Source: Paenibacillus sp. E222
GTDB taxonomy: Bacteria; Bacillota; Bacilli; Paenibacillales; Paenibacillaceae
Assembly (NCBI RefSeq): GCF_013401555.1
Contig: NZ_CP058552.1
Span: 1,612,001-1,676,000, forward strand
Direction of reading: 5' to 3'
DNA length: 64,000 bases
Made by a program: the position numbers and the translations under genes. This document shows, in pieces, positions 32,208 through 41,765 of this stretch (its first letter is position 1; the number at the start of each line of letters is the position of its first letter). The notes under the pieces were generated by a model. It saw only the letters and a program-made list of their open reading frames with translations. It was not told the origin of the DNA and made no database searches.

Positions 32208-34157
32208 ATGAAAGCCGGATACGAGCAGACAGAAACAGCCCGGAGCGGGAGCCAAAAGAATAGCTGGATCACTCCGTACGTGGCACAGTACCGCTGGAGA
32301 CTCGTGGCAGTCATTGCGCTGGGGATATGCGCTACGCTATGTGCCGTTTTGCTGCTCTTCACCTCCGGGTTTCTGATCTCCAAGTCAGCGCTCCGTCCTG
32401 AAAATATTTTGATGGTATATGTACCTATCGTGGGTGTTCGTGCATTTGGGATTTTCCGTGCCGTATTCCGGTATGTCGAACGTCTGGCTGGACATGATGT
32501 GGTTTTGCGCATACTCGCGGATCAGCGTGTGAAGCTGTATCGGATTTTGGAGCCGCAGGCACTGTTCCTGCGCTCTCGCATGCAGACGGGAGACGTACTT
32601 GGTGCTCTCGCAGAGGACGTAGAGAGACTGCAGGATATTTATCTGCGTACGGTATTTCCGGCGTTTACAGCTCTCATGATGTACGGTGGAGCTGTTGTGG
32701 CCTTTGGCAGCGTTGATCTGGGATTTGCACTGTGGATAGGGTTGTATATGCTGTTTCTGGTTGCTGTGCTTCCTGTCATTTCCCTCCGAGTGACGTGGAA
32801 GTTGCGGGTGCGGCTGAAGCGGGAAAATGCCAAGTTGTACACTCGTCTGACCGATGGTGTGCTTGGCCTCGGGGATTGGATAGCGAGTGGACGAGCTGAA
32901 GAATTTATGCGTCGGCAGGATGAGGCTGAAGGTCAGGCAGATATGATTCGACTTCGCTTGCGGCAATGGACGCGCTGGCGTGATCTGGTTGCGCAGTGCG
33001 TGATTGGACTAATGGTGGTATCCGTGACCTTATGGGCGGGAAGTGCGGCTTCTGCCGGACAGCTGCCTGCGGTTATGATTGCAGCATTTGTGCTGGTGTT
33101 GTTTCCACTCACGGAAGCGCTGCTGCCCGTAGGAGATGCGGTGGAGCATATCCCGCAGTATCGTGAATCGCTGGAACGCTTGCAGAACTTGGAAGGTGGA
33201 GAGATTAAACCAGAACAGTCTGGAACCGAAGAAGCGAATGCAGCGGCTGGAGCCAAAGAGGACATGAACTTAGGTGTATCAGGCAGCAATTTGGTAGCTG
33301 GACAACAGCGGGGTTCTCTGGAACGTAAGGAAAAAGCTTCGGACCGACGTATCCGCCTGCGCATTCCGCCCAGGCTGCGAGCCGACATTCAGATCGATCA
33401 GGTGAGTTATCGTTATACGCCTGATGCTCCGTATGCGGTGCAGGAGGTGTCCCTACATCTTCCTCAGGGTAAACGCTTGGCTGTACTCGGTCGCAGCGGC
33501 GGTGGGAAATCAACCCTCATGAAGCTCATTCAGGGAGCGTTACTCCCATCCGCCGGGAATGTATTCATCAATGATCTTCCGGTACAAACGATGGGTGAAA
33601 ATATAACGGATGTCATTGCGGTGCTGAACCAAAGTCCACATCTATTCGATACTACGGTAGCCAACAATCTGCGGATCGGCCGTCCGAATGCCACAGACGA
33701 AGAAATCCAGCGAGTGGCTGCGCAAGTAGGTTTATCCGATCTCATTGAATCTTTGCCGCAGGGTTATCATACCCCGATGCTGGAGACAGGACTTCGTTTC
33801 TCTGGTGGAGAAAGACAGCGAATTGCATTAGCCCGGGTGCTTCTTCGCGAAACACCTGTCGTTATTTTCGATGAACCGACGGTAGGACTTGATCCTGTGA
33901 CGGAACGAGCGCTGATGCGAACCATTCTGGACAGCATGCAGGGCAAAACAATGATCTGGGTCACCCATCACCTGATGGGAGCGGAACGGATGGACGAACT
34001 TATTTTTATGGAAAATGGACAGATCACCATGCAGGGTTCTCACGCACAATTGCTGGCCCGGGAAGAGCGTTATCGCCGTCTGCTCGAACTGGATCGACCG
34101 GGATGGTCTGATGGGCAGCAACCTGTGGTCCCGCTACCACCTGTAGCCTCCAGATAA
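32208..34157 (+). CDS. cydC: Heterodimeric ABC exporter subunit CydC
   Basis: A 649-residue ABC exporter half. The membrane domain has SGFLISKSALRPENILMVYV, RAFGIFRAVFRYVERLAGHD and RTRGDVLG-like text (MQTGDVLGALAEDVERLQDIY), typical of CydC. The ATPase has Walker A GRSGGGKST, signature FSGGERQRIALARVL, Walker B VVIFDEPTVGLD and H-loop THH. A low-complexity insert of about 60 residues (GGEIKPEQSG onward) precedes the ATPase. The ATG is 1 nt after the cydD stop, with GGAGG upstream. Last gene of the operon. Confidence 0.9.
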   Translation: MKAGYEQTETARSGSQKNSWITPYVAQYRWRLVAVIALGICATLCAVLLLFTSGFLISKSALRPENILMVYVPIVGVRAFGIFRAVFRYVERLAGHDVVLRILADQRVKLYRILEPQALFLRSRMQTGDVLGALAEDVERLQDIYLRTVFPAFTALMMYGGAVVAFGSVDLGFALWIGLYMLFLVAVLPVISLRVTWKLRVRLKRENAKLYTRLTDGVLGLGDWIASGRAEEFMRRQDEAEGQADMIRLRLRQWTRWRDLVAQCVIGLMVVSVTLWAGSAASAGQLPAVMIAAFVLVLFPLTEALLPVGDAVEHIPQYRESLERLQNLEGGEIKPEQSGTEEANAAAGAKEDMNLGVSGSNLVAGQQRGSLERKEKASDRRIRLRIPPRLRADIQIDQVSYRYTPDAPYAVQEVSLHLPQGKRLAVLGRSGGGKSTLMKLIQGALLPSAGNVFINDLPVQTMGENITDVIAVLNQSPHLFDTTVANNLRIGRPNATDEEIQRVAAQVGLSDLIESLPQGYHTPMLETGLRFSGGERQRIALARVLLRETPVVIFDEPTVGLDPVTERALMRTILDSMQGKTMIWVTHHLMGAERMDELIFMENGQITMQGSHAQLLAREERYRRLLELDRPGWSDGQQPVVPLPPVASR

Positions 34158-34289
34158 ATAGCGAATATAAGGTGCAGGTGCAGGCAGGGGCGAGTATCGG
34201 AAGGGTATGGGGCGTTTGCAGAGGCTTGTGTACGACATGGTAGCTGTTACCCTCTTATAATGTTAGTTCGATTCATCAGCGGCATAGCA

Positions 34290-34329
34290 AAGAGACGAGC
34301 CACAGGATCAGTAGGCTCGTCTCTTTTTT
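34290..34329 (+). terminator. Strong intrinsic terminator of the cyd operon
   Basis: AGAGACGAGCC (34291-34301) pairs perfectly with GGCTCGTCTCT, followed by a T-run (34324-34329). It also ends just before the convergent transferase gene, and the A-run on its left could serve the minus strand weakly. Confidence 0.88.
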
Positions 34330-34360
34330 GCACCTTTTGTTGAAACGTTTGTTTCTAATA

Positions 34361-35320
34361 TTACAGCTCCACCAGCATCAGAATGATGGAGGACAGACAG
34401 AGGCAGGTGCTGACGAGGTATAGCACACCGACCACCTGATTTTGATTCAGACCAGCACGCAATAGTCGATAATGAGCCTGACTCGCATCGGCTTGGTAGA
34501 TCGCTTTGCCTTGAATGAAGCGTTTGATGACCACAAAAATGTTGTCGAAGATCGGCACACCGAGCGCCAGAATCGGGATGAAAATAGACAACATGGTCGC
34601 TTGTTTGAAAGCACCATCCAGGGCGATGACCGCCAGGATGAAGCCGAGAAACGTCGCTCCTGCGTCGCCCATGAACACCTTGGCGGGAGCTTTATTATAT
34701 TTCAGATAACCGAGGGTTACCCCGACCAGAATGATCGACATGAGTGCAGAATCACTTTGACCTTTGGCCAAGGCCACGATGAACAAGGTAATAGCCGAGA
34801 TGGCCGATAATCCGCCAGCCAGTCCGTCCATGCCGTCCGTGAAGTTAATGACTGTCGTTACACCGAAGATCCACAGGATCGTCAAAATGAATTGCAGCCA
34901 GATCGGAAGCATGACATATTCCGCGTTGAAGGGATTCACAAATCCGTTGAACGCAATGCCAGAAGTAAATACGAGCACTGCGGCAGAGACCTGTACGAGC
35001 ATCTTGGGCAAGGCAGGAAAATCTTTACCTTTCGTTTTGTACCAGTCATCGACTGTACCAATCGTTAATAGAAGCATTCCGCCGGCGACCAGGGCCGCCG
35101 TTTCCCATGAAATTTCTTTCGTAAGAGCAATGTATGTCAGGAAGAATCCAGTAAATATCGCGTAACTTGCCGTCAGTGGGATGGGCTGCCTGTGCAGCTT
35201 ACGCTCCACATCTTCTCGGGGCTTGTCCACAAAATCCAGCCGATGTGCCAGTCGACCAAGCGGCGGAATAAGCAGAACCACGACAGCAAAAGACAGCATA
35301 AAAGCCAGTATGTATACCAT
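34361..35320 (-). CDS. WecA/TagO-type polyprenyl-phosphate N-acetylhexosamine-1-phosphate transferase
   Basis: A 319-residue membrane protein of the MraY/WecA superfamily. It would transfer a sugar-1-phosphate to undecaprenyl phosphate at the start of teichoic acid or other glycan synthesis. Motifs: TVDDWYKT (Asp-Asp), NFTDGMDGLAGGLS, VFMGDAGATFLGF and GVPIFDNIFVVIKR. The usual histidine motif (HIHHRL) reads QAHYRLL here, so the first His is Gln and the third Tyr. I chose ATG 35320 at VYILAFMLSF; a longer frame to 35395 lacks a family match. Hydrophobic segments run through the whole length. It stands alone, convergent with cyd. Confidence 0.82.
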   Translation of the reverse strand: MVYILAFMLSFAVVVLLIPPLGRLAHRLDFVDKPREDVERKLHRQPIPLTASYAIFTGFFLTYIALTKEISWETAALVAGGMLLLTIGTVDDWYKTKGKDFPALPKMLVQVSAAVLVFTSGIAFNGFVNPFNAEYVMLPIWLQFILTILWIFGVTTVINFTDGMDGLAGGLSAISAITLFIVALAKGQSDSALMSIILVGVTLGYLKYNKAPAKVFMGDAGATFLGFILAVIALDGAFKQATMLSIFIPILALGVPIFDNIFVVIKRFIQGKAIYQADASQAHYRLLRAGLNQNQVVGVLYLVSTCLCLSSIILMLVEL

Positions 35321-35425
35321 AACTTCGCTTGATTCACTCCTATCTACCAATTTCCCCCTATTATACGAGCTAAACAGGAAATCTGTCGATGTCATTATTG
35401 TAACCTAAGCTTCTTCCCAGGTAGT

Positions 35426-36103
35426 TTAGTATGTTCTCCCCTTTGTGAAAAACCAACCACCGGCCACGAACACGATGAAAAGCACAAGATTAAATCCAAC
35501 ACCCTTGAGTAGTGAGCTGTTGAATAACAATGCTTCAAAAAAAGAAACAACATGAACGCGTAGCGCAGGAATCGCTGTTCCGGTTGGAATCGCCACAATG
35601 AATAGCACCCACAGCAGCCAACCAACAAGGTGGTGGTAGCCGGAGATCAGCATGCTTAGGAGCGCCATCGTCATCAAATAAAAAATGGTTTGATAGAGGA
35701 AAGAACCTACAACGCCAAATTCATTCCAATGAAACGCTTCAATAAGATTTACGGTGTTTTTATGGAGTACATTCACTTCAAGCATAGACCATAAAGAATT
35801 GAATAAAGCGATGGCCACTGCCCACACGGTATAAACGAATTGAAGCCCGAAAAAATATTGTTTCCGGCTTGCTCCTAAATGTACGATGCGGTTGTAATAG
35901 CTAAGCGGAAGTGCGATTGCGAAAATGAGCAAAATAAGCAGCAGCAGGTTGCCATCCGCGATTCCTGTGTTTTGACTGCTGTCTATAAAGAGGCCAACAA
36001 TGAATTCCGCCAACCTGCCAAGGAGGATTAAAGTAATGACCATCCATATATAAATCCTCATTTGCAAATAGGTCGCCTTTAAATGAACGGTCAATGCACC
36101 CAA
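35426..36103 (-). CDS. ABC exporter permease component (hypothetical membrane protein)
   Basis: A 225-residue protein with about six hydrophobic helices (YIWMVITLILLGRLAEFIVG, LLLILLIFAIALPLSYY, FVYTVWAVAIALF, YLMTMALLSMLISG, VGWLLWVLFIVAIP, FNLVLFIVFVAGGWFF). No family motif is clear. It follows the ATPase gene by 1 bp and so is most likely the membrane partner of that ATPase, as in YtrB/YtrC-type systems under a GntR regulator. Confidence 0.7.
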   Translation of the reverse strand: MGALTVHLKATYLQMRIYIWMVITLILLGRLAEFIVGLFIDSSQNTGIADGNLLLLILLIFAIALPLSYYNRIVHLGASRKQYFFGLQFVYTVWAVAIALFNSLWSMLEVNVLHKNTVNLIEAFHWNEFGVVGSFLYQTIFYLMTMALLSMLISGYHHLVGWLLWVLFIVAIPTGTAIPALRVHVVSFFEALLFNSSLLKGVGFNLVLFIVFVAGGWFFTKGRTY

Positions 36104-36104
36104 T

Positions 36105-36974
36105 TTAACGACCTCCTTCGATCAAATACGAAAAAAACTTCTGAAGCGTCAAATTTTCAATAGTTATGTCTAGTTTGCGTGCCTGAAGCCTGTCCTCATC
36201 GTTAAATTTTTCGTAGATGGCGGCAAGCTTTCCGTGGCCGTAAGATTCTGTATGTAATACTCGCTTTCCTTTTGTGAACAAAGCTACGGCATCTGAATTT
36301 CCACGAATCAAATAAGCTGCCATCCGTATCCGATTCATCTCGTCATGAAGCAGGAGAGAGCCCTCATCAATGATATAGACTCTTTCTGCGATTGGGGCGA
36401 TTTCATCAATCAAATGCGTAGAAAGTAAAATCGTACGAGGATGATTGGCGTAATCCTCCAAAAGCTCCTTGTAAAACCTTTCCCGCATCAATACATCAAG
36501 TCCAAGCAACGGTTCGTCAAATAATGTCAACGACGATCGGCTAGACAGACCGATGATGTTTCCTACGAGTGATTCTGTGCCTCTTGAGAGTTGTTTGATT
36601 TTTCTGTTGGGATCAAGCTCAAACGTTTGAAGAAGCTTATGAGCAAACGTCCAGTCCCAATTGGGATAGAAATTTGCAGCGAACTGCAAAATCTCAATCA
36701 ATCGAGCTCCGCCAAATAGCTTGTTATTCTCCCGTACGAAACAGCAATCTTCCGGTAGGGCTCCTTTACCCAACTTTTTACCTCTTATCTCAATGGTGCC
36801 GTCATTCGCGAAGAGTCCACCTGCTATGATGTTTAGCAAGGTTGTTTTGCCTGCGCCGTTTCGTCCGAGCAAGCCATAAATAACGTTTTCCTCGAGCTGT
36901 ATATCCAGATCCCGTAATGCGTAGGTTCGACCATATTTCTTATTCAATTTGTCGCAACTCACCAAGATGCTCAC
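36105..36974 (-). CDS. ABC transporter ATP-binding protein (YtrB-like)
   Basis: A 289-residue ATPase with Walker A GRNGAGKTT, Walker B LTLFDEPLLGLD and H-loop LSTHLIDEI. The signature is degenerate: QLSRGTESLVGNIIGL in place of LSGGQ. The C-terminal ~80 residues are an extension (IRGNSDAVALFTKGKRVL onward). The gene follows a GntR/YtrA-type regulator and precedes a membrane protein, the usual layout of cell-wall-stress ABC exporters. Substrate unknown. Confidence 0.85.
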   Translation of the reverse strand: MSILVSCDKLNKKYGRTYALRDLDIQLEENVIYGLLGRNGAGKTTLLNIIAGGLFANDGTIEIRGKKLGKGALPEDCCFVRENNKLFGGARLIEILQFAANFYPNWDWTFAHKLLQTFELDPNRKIKQLSRGTESLVGNIIGLSSRSSLTLFDEPLLGLDVLMRERFYKELLEDYANHPRTILLSTHLIDEIAPIAERVYIIDEGSLLLHDEMNRIRMAAYLIRGNSDAVALFTKGKRVLHTESYGHGKLAAIYEKFNDEDRLQARKLDITIENLTLQKFFSYLIEGGR

Positions 36975-36981
36975 AATGAAT

Positions 36982-37350
36982 TCATTCCTTCCTTAATTGT
37001 TTAATCATCTCAATGATATCCTCGGTTGCCAGTTCAAGTTTGTCAGCTTCACAAATGAGATTGGACAGCAATTCCTTATAAAAACGATTTCTTCGCTTAT
37101 TCTTAATCTTTTGTTTGGCATCAGACGAGACATACATGCCAAGCCCTCTTTTTTTATACAATATTTCTTCATTTACGAGCAGGCCAATTCCCTTCACAAC
37201 AGTCGCTGGATTGATTTGAAAGAGCTGAGAAAACTGAGCAACGGAAAGAATTTGCTCGTCCTCTCGGTAAGTTCCGTTGAGAATATCGTCCTCAATGATA
37301 TCTGCTACTTGTTGAAAAATTGGCTGCTTTTCGTCGAAAGTGACGCTCAT
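36982..37350 (-). CDS. GntR family (YtrA subfamily) transcriptional regulator
   Basis: A 122-residue protein. The winged helix is typical (QPIFQQVADIIEDDILNGTY, then SVAQFSQLFQINPATVVKGI, then ILYKKRGLGMYVS), with only a short ~50-residue C-terminal dimerisation tail, as in YtrA. I chose ATG 37350 (MSVTFDEKQPIFQ); the upstream ATG at 37368 has no ribosome binding site. It heads the regulator-ATPase-permease operon and is transcribed from a promoter that diverges from the MacB-type exporter promoter. Confidence 0.85.
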   Translation of the reverse strand: MSVTFDEKQPIFQQVADIIEDDILNGTYREDEQILSVAQFSQLFQINPATVVKGIGLLVNEEILYKKRGLGMYVSSDAKQKIKNKRRNRFYKELLSNLICEADKLELATEDIIEMIKQLRKE

Positions 37351-37395
37351 TACCTCACCACTCAGCATTGTAGTTTGTTACACATCTAGCAGGAA

Positions 37396-37424
37396 AACAT
37401 AACTTATATGCGAAAATTTGTCAA
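37396..37424 (-). promoter_or_regulatory. Promoter of the GntR operon
   Basis: Read on the minus strand: TTGACA (37424-37419), 17 bp, TATGTT (37401-37396). It is back-to-back with the plus-strand promoter at 37477, and both -35 elements sit in related sequence (TTATTGACAAATT and TTATTGACAATTT). Confidence 0.65.
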
Positions 37425-37476
37425 TAAACAATTCGGTAGGAGTAGATGATGATTTTTTTTACACGGAGTCCAGTTA

Positions 37477-37526
37477 TTGACAATTTGTTGCGGTGGAATT
37501 ATAGTATGCTACATGAGTGACATACT
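37477..37526 (+). promoter_or_regulatory. Promoter and inverted-repeat operator of the MacB/FtsX-type exporter operon
   Basis: TTGACA (37477-37482) and TATAGT (37500-37505) are 17 bp apart. AGTATG (37503-37508) and CATACT (37521-37526) form an inverted repeat that overlaps the -10 and start site, a good position for a repressor, possibly the divergent GntR protein. Confidence 0.7.
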
Positions 37527-37616
37527 CATACACTAACATACTTACATAAATAAAAATATACTTGCCAAAGGGAGCACCAGAAGTATGACAAATAGATAAC
37601 GGGGAGAGAAGAATTT

Positions 37617-38321
37617 ATGAAAACATTAATCGAATTTAAAAGCGTAACGAAAGAATACAAAATTGGTGAAGTGCCGATCAAAGCGCTGAACGGTGTTGAC
37701 TTTACCATTAACGAGGGTGAATTCGTTGTTGTTCTAGGTGCAAGCGGAGCCGGTAAAAGCACGATTCTCAATATACTTGGTGGCATGGATACAGCAACCT
37801 CGGGTAAAGTGACTGTTGGCGATAAGGATATTACTAGCTTCAACGAAAAGAAGCTTACGGGATATCGCGCCGAGAAGGTAGGTTTTGTCTTTCAATTCTA
37901 TAACTTAATCCCCAATTTGAATGCCTTAGAGAACGTTGAATTCGCCACTGAAGTATGCAAAGACCATTTGGATGCCAAAGAGATATTAAATAAAGTCGGC
38001 TTGAAGAATCGGATAAAAAACTTCCCGTCTCAGCTCTCCGGAGGAGAACAGCAGCGAGTTGCAATAGCACGTGCTGTTGCAAAGAACCCTCTGCTATTGC
38101 TATGCGATGAGCCCACTGGTGCGTTGGATTATGTAACTGGCAAGTCGGTTTTGAAGCTGCTTCAGGATTTGAATACGGAAACGAAAAAATGTGTTGTGCT
38201 GGTCACGCATAACTCTGCGATTGTGCCGATGGCGGATAAAATCATTCGGGTGAAAAGCGGAAAAATTGAAAGCGTAACGGTCAATGAGCATAAACAAAGC
38301 GTTGAAGGGATTGAGTGGTGA
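37617..38321 (+). CDS. ABC transporter ATP-binding protein (MacB/LolD type)
   Basis: A 234-residue ATPase with Walker [11 protein letters not shown]-loop [10 protein letters not shown], signature [16 protein letters not shown], Walker [13 protein letters not shown] and H-loop VTHN. It is the energising partner of the FtsX-type permease that follows; its TGA overlaps the next ATG (TGATG). Such pairs often export or sense antimicrobial peptides or act in envelope stress. ATG has GGGGAGAGAAG upstream. Confidence 0.9.
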   Translation: MKTLIEFKSVTKEYKIGEVPIKALNGVDFTINEGEFVVVLGASGAGKSTILNILGGMDTATSGKVTVGDKDITSFNEKKLTGYRAEKVGFVFQFYNLIPNLNALENVEFATEVCKDHLDAKEILNKVGLKNRIKNFPSQLSGGEQQRVAIARAVAKNPLLLLCDEPTGALDYVTGKSVLKLLQDLNTETKKCVVLVTHNSAIVPMADKIIRVKSGKIESVTVNEHKQSVEGIEW

Positions 38322-40645
38322 TGAAATTATTCAAAAAATTGATAAGGGATATCAAGCAATCCATCGGTCAATTTCTGGCCTTTGTGTTGGTTATCACCAT
38401 AGGCGCTTTTTTCTACACGGGGCTGGTAACGTTAAGTGATAACCTTAGCTCTTATTCAAAGAATTACTTTCAAACTCATAATTTAAGTGACTTAAACGTT
38501 TACTACGACCAAGTATCCAAGCAGGATATGTCGAAGTTGAGTGGAATTGAAGGGATAAAGAAGGTGGAGGGACGGTATACCTTTGATGCGACGCAATCAT
38601 TTGGCGATACGAAAGCAACTTTAAAGATCCACTCCATCCCCGAAATCAATAGCATTAATACGCCTACTATAATTGAGGGCAACATTCCGTCTCGCCAGGA
38701 TCAAATCTTGCTTGATTCCCATTACGCCAAGGAGCACCAGTACAGAGTCGGGGATCAAATGAAGTTAAGCGTCAATAACGAGAATGTGGTATTCACCATT
38801 AGCGGCTTGGGCGAAAATGTGGAATATGCCAAAAAGAACGAAACCCAGGATCATAAAACTTCGGGATTTGCATATATGGCTGAAGCGGGAATTCCTCGAA
38901 TCGCAGGTAACCTTTATTATAATGAGGTTTTGATTGACGCTGAAGAAGGGTACGATATAGACCGATTAGGCCAAAATGTTGAAGCGCAGTCTCAACAACT
39001 TTCTTATGTAAGTCAAATAAGTAAAGAGCGAACATTCAATTACTCGCAGCTTCAACAAACAGTCTATAACAATAAATTGATGAGCAAGGTTATTCCGCTG
39101 GTTCTCTTTATCATCGAAGCGATCATTCTCTTCCTAACCATGTCTCGAATCATCGATTCGCAAAGGAACCAGGTAGGAATTATGAAGGCATTAGGCGTGA
39201 AGAACAGCAGCATTATGCTCCATTACATGGGGTTCCCGATACTTGTCGGTATTATAGGTTCCATTCTTGGTTGTATCATTTCGGCAATCATATTTGTTCC
39301 AATGATTGAGGCTTCAAATGCTAGATCCTACTCGTTGCCGAACATAACATTCTCCTTATCCCCCTTCTCGATCATTATGCCTATCCTGTTTTCAAGTGCA
39401 TTCGGCATGCTTGCATGTTACTTGAGCGGCATAGGTATCCTTCGAGAACATGCAGCACAGGCGATGAGGCCTAAACCGCCGAAGAAGATGAAAAAACTGC
39501 TCATTGAACAGCTTCCGAAAATTTGGGGACGTATTCCCTATAGCAATAAACTCATTTTGAGAAACATCTTTCTTAATAAGCAAAAGGCGATAGCAAGTTC
39601 CGTTGGCGTTGTGGTGAGCACAGTGTTGTTGATCACTGCGTTCGGGACACAAACGTCCTTACAAAGGGTCGCCGACCAGATCGAAGAGGTGAATACCTAT
39701 GATCTGAAGGTTGAATACACGAGTGGGGCAGAGCTAGAAAAGGTGGAATTACCCACTGGGATTGAAAGCAGTTATTATCAATCAACCTTTCCTGTGGAGT
39801 TTACCAAGGGCGATGAACATGAGAATGCCACGTTGACCGTTACGGAGAAGGACAATACTCTTATCCAATTTTTCGACGAAAAAGATAATCCCATGACACT
39901 CATGGACAATGGTGTGCTGGTACCAAAATCATATGCGGATCACTATAAGGTTGCGATAGGGGATACGATCCGAATTCGATTCACTGATCCTTCGTTTGCG
40001 AATAAAACGGTCGATATGAAGGTTGCACAAATATCCAATCAGTATTCCAATCCATCTTTCTTTTGCTCGATAGCGTATCTGGAGAGTTTTGGGATCGATT
40101 ACAACCCAACCACAATTCTAGTGAAAGCTAGCAATGCCACAGACCTTACTAACGTACGACAGTTCTTTGAGCAAGACAATCTGGTAGATACAATCGCGGA
40201 CAAGGATGATTTGAAAAAATCTGCACAATTTATTATGAAGCAAAATAGTTTTATCTTCATTATGTTTATCATTAGTGCTGTTATTCTTTCGTTTGGCGCC
40301 ATCTACACCATATCCTCCATCAACATTTACGAAAGGAATCGTGAGCTGGCTACTCTTAAGGTACTGGGTTATCAAAAATATAAAATAAATCGACTTATCT
40401 TTTCCGAGAATATGATACTCACCACCTTTGCGGTCATTATAGCTCTGCCGATTAGCGTATACATGTATTCGATTATTATTGAGGCGTTGTCGAGTACCCA
40501 TCAACAAATCCCAGATCAAATAAATATTTTGGTTATGCTGGTATCAATCATGATTGCATTTTTACTTACAACGCTCTCTAACTTGATGCTTCAGAGAAAG
40601 GTCTCTCGAATTAATATGATTGAATCGTTAAAAAGTTTAGAATAA
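38321..40645 (+). CDS. FtsX-like ABC permease with large extracellular domains
   Basis: A 774-residue membrane protein. The N-terminal helix (SIGQFLAFVLVITIGAFFYT) is followed by a ~200-residue extracellular MacB-type domain and three helices (VIPLVLFIIEAIILFLTMS to GMLACYLSGIGIL). A fifth helix (AIASSVGVVVSTVLLITAFG), a second extracellular domain and three final helices (SFIFIMFIISAVILSFGAIY to INILVMLVSIMIAFLLT) follow. Two FtsX motifs with NRELATLKVLGY and RNQVGIMKALGV are clear. It is longer than typical MacB (about 650) because of the second domain. The ATG overlaps the ATPase stop. The operon is AT-richer than its neighbours. Confidence 0.88.
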   Translation: MKLFKKLIRDIKQSIGQFLAFVLVITIGAFFYTGLVTLSDNLSSYSKNYFQTHNLSDLNVYYDQVSKQDMSKLSGIEGIKKVEGRYTFDATQSFGDTKATLKIHSIPEINSINTPTIIEGNIPSRQDQILLDSHYAKEHQYRVGDQMKLSVNNENVVFTISGLGENVEYAKKNETQDHKTSGFAYMAEAGIPRIAGNLYYNEVLIDAEEGYDIDRLGQNVEAQSQQLSYVSQISKERTFNYSQLQQTVYNNKLMSKVIPLVLFIIEAIILFLTMSRIIDSQRNQVGIMKALGVKNSSIMLHYMGFPILVGIIGSILGCIISAIIFVPMIEASNARSYSLPNITFSLSPFSIIMPILFSSAFGMLACYLSGIGILREHAAQAMRPKPPKKMKKLLIEQLPKIWGRIPYSNKLILRNIFLNKQKAIASSVGVVVSTVLLITAFGTQTSLQRVADQIEEVNTYDLKVEYTSGAELEKVELPTGIESSYYQSTFPVEFTKGDEHENATLTVTEKDNTLIQFFDEKDNPMTLMDNGVLVPKSYADHYKVAIGDTIRIRFTDPSFANKTVDMKVAQISNQYSNPSFFCSIAYLESFGIDYNPTTILVKASNATDLTNVRQFFEQDNLVDTIADKDDLKKSAQFIMKQNSFIFIMFIISAVILSFGAIYTISSINIYERNRELATLKVLGYQKYKINRLIFSENMILTTFAVIIALPISVYMYSIIIEALSSTHQQIPDQINILVMLVSIMIAFLLTTLSNLMLQRKVSRINMIESLKSLE

Positions 40646-40780
40646 ATCGGGCAATAAAGAGTGAATTATTTCCAATTATATAAAAACGACAAGTGTGATT
40701 GATTCCACACATAGTAAGTTGTCCTTCAAATATGTCTTGATTCTTGATGCCTATCGGAAAATTATCGGTCAGTTTTCAGT

Positions 40781-40814
40781 AAAACACTGCAAGCCTTCGA
40801 GCTACAGTGTTTTT
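40781..40814 (+). terminator. Intrinsic terminator of the MacB/FtsX operon
   Basis: AAAACACTG (40781-40789) pairs exactly with CAGTGTTTT, followed by extra T. It lies 135 bp after the permease stop; the 240-bp gap holds nothing else I can identify. Confidence 0.8.
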
Positions 40815-40886
40815 ACTATATCCACCTAAGTATTTGTTTGTCATTCATATAACCAGGTTTAAGCAGACCTAGGGCTGGTTAAGGTC

Positions 40887-41753
40887 TTAGAGTTTCTGGG
40901 GCAGATAGGAGCCAAAGATGGAAATTGCCGCATCTGCGCTATAACCGTCATCGCCCTGCCAGGTTGCGGCAAAGTGGAAGTCGCTGTACCCACCTCGGCT
41001 TTTCCGTGGCGTATCCTGCGGCTCAAGAAGACCGGATGCACCCCAGATTTCGAGGATGGCGTCGCGTTCCTGTTTGCTCGAAGGAAACAAGCCTTTCCAC
41101 CGTTTTTCTAGCCCGCGTGCGCTCTCATGAGGCTCGCAGGTCTGCGCTGCTTCAAGCATGCTCACAAGTATTGCGATGTCTGCGTCAGTGACTTCATAGG
41201 TGGCTTCCTTGCTAGCCAGCAGTAGCTCCAGATCCATCAGGCAGTATAACAGGTTATTATGGCGGACCCCGCCCCATTTCACCCGTTCAAAGTTCAATAC
41301 GTTCAGATCGACGTCCGTGTACGTCTTGTCCGATTGCAGGTGAAGGAAGTTGCAATCCCCGCAGGAGCTGGTGTTGGCATGCAGTGCACGGCGTTCCTCG
41401 TAGGTATGTAAAGGCAGTTGTGATGTTAGAGCCCAGCTGGAAAGAGCGCTCCGCAGATATACTTTTTTGGTAGACAAACTGTGTAAAAATGCCGATACTA
41501 CCCGTCGCTTGATGGAGTTGTCCTGATGAATCTCATGCAAACGTGCGACAATCTCATCATGGGTAATGGTTAGCGGATCGAACATAACGCCTTTGCTTTT
41601 GGCATATTCAAAGTCATCCCCCGAGAAGGGAAGAGATGCTGTTTTCCAGCCGCCGCTTCCCCAGAAGGTGCCCAGCAGAATTTTTGCCGCTTTTTTATCC
41701 AAGAAATCATCCTCCTCTATGCAATCCATAAGATGATGTATCGCATGATTCAA
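40887..41753 (-). CDS. Hypothetical protein with CGDC motif, paired with an ArsR regulator
   Basis: A 288-residue soluble protein that I do not recognise. It starts at TTG 41753 (AAGGA overlapping the ArsR stop, 9 nt upstream); the next ATG has no ribosome binding site. Visible features: GTFWGSGGWK near the N-terminus, FDPLTITHDEIVARLHEIHQ, SSCGDCNFLHLQSD (a possible metal- or thiol-site), and a C-terminal SRGGYSDFHFAATWQGDDGY. It is the second gene after an ArsR-type regulator and 12 bp from it, so it is probably controlled by it. Confidence 0.75.
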   Translation of the reverse strand: MNHAIHHLMDCIEEDDFLDKKAAKILLGTFWGSGGWKTASLPFSGDDFEYAKSKGVMFDPLTITHDEIVARLHEIHQDNSIKRRVVSAFLHSLSTKKVYLRSALSSWALTSQLPLHTYEERRALHANTSSCGDCNFLHLQSDKTYTDVDLNVLNFERVKWGGVRHNNLLYCLMDLELLLASKEATYEVTDADIAILVSMLEAAQTCEPHESARGLEKRWKGLFPSSKQERDAILEIWGASGLLEPQDTPRKSRGGYSDFHFAATWQGDDGYSADAAISIFGSYLPQKL

Positions 41754-41765
41754 GCTTCGTTTTCC

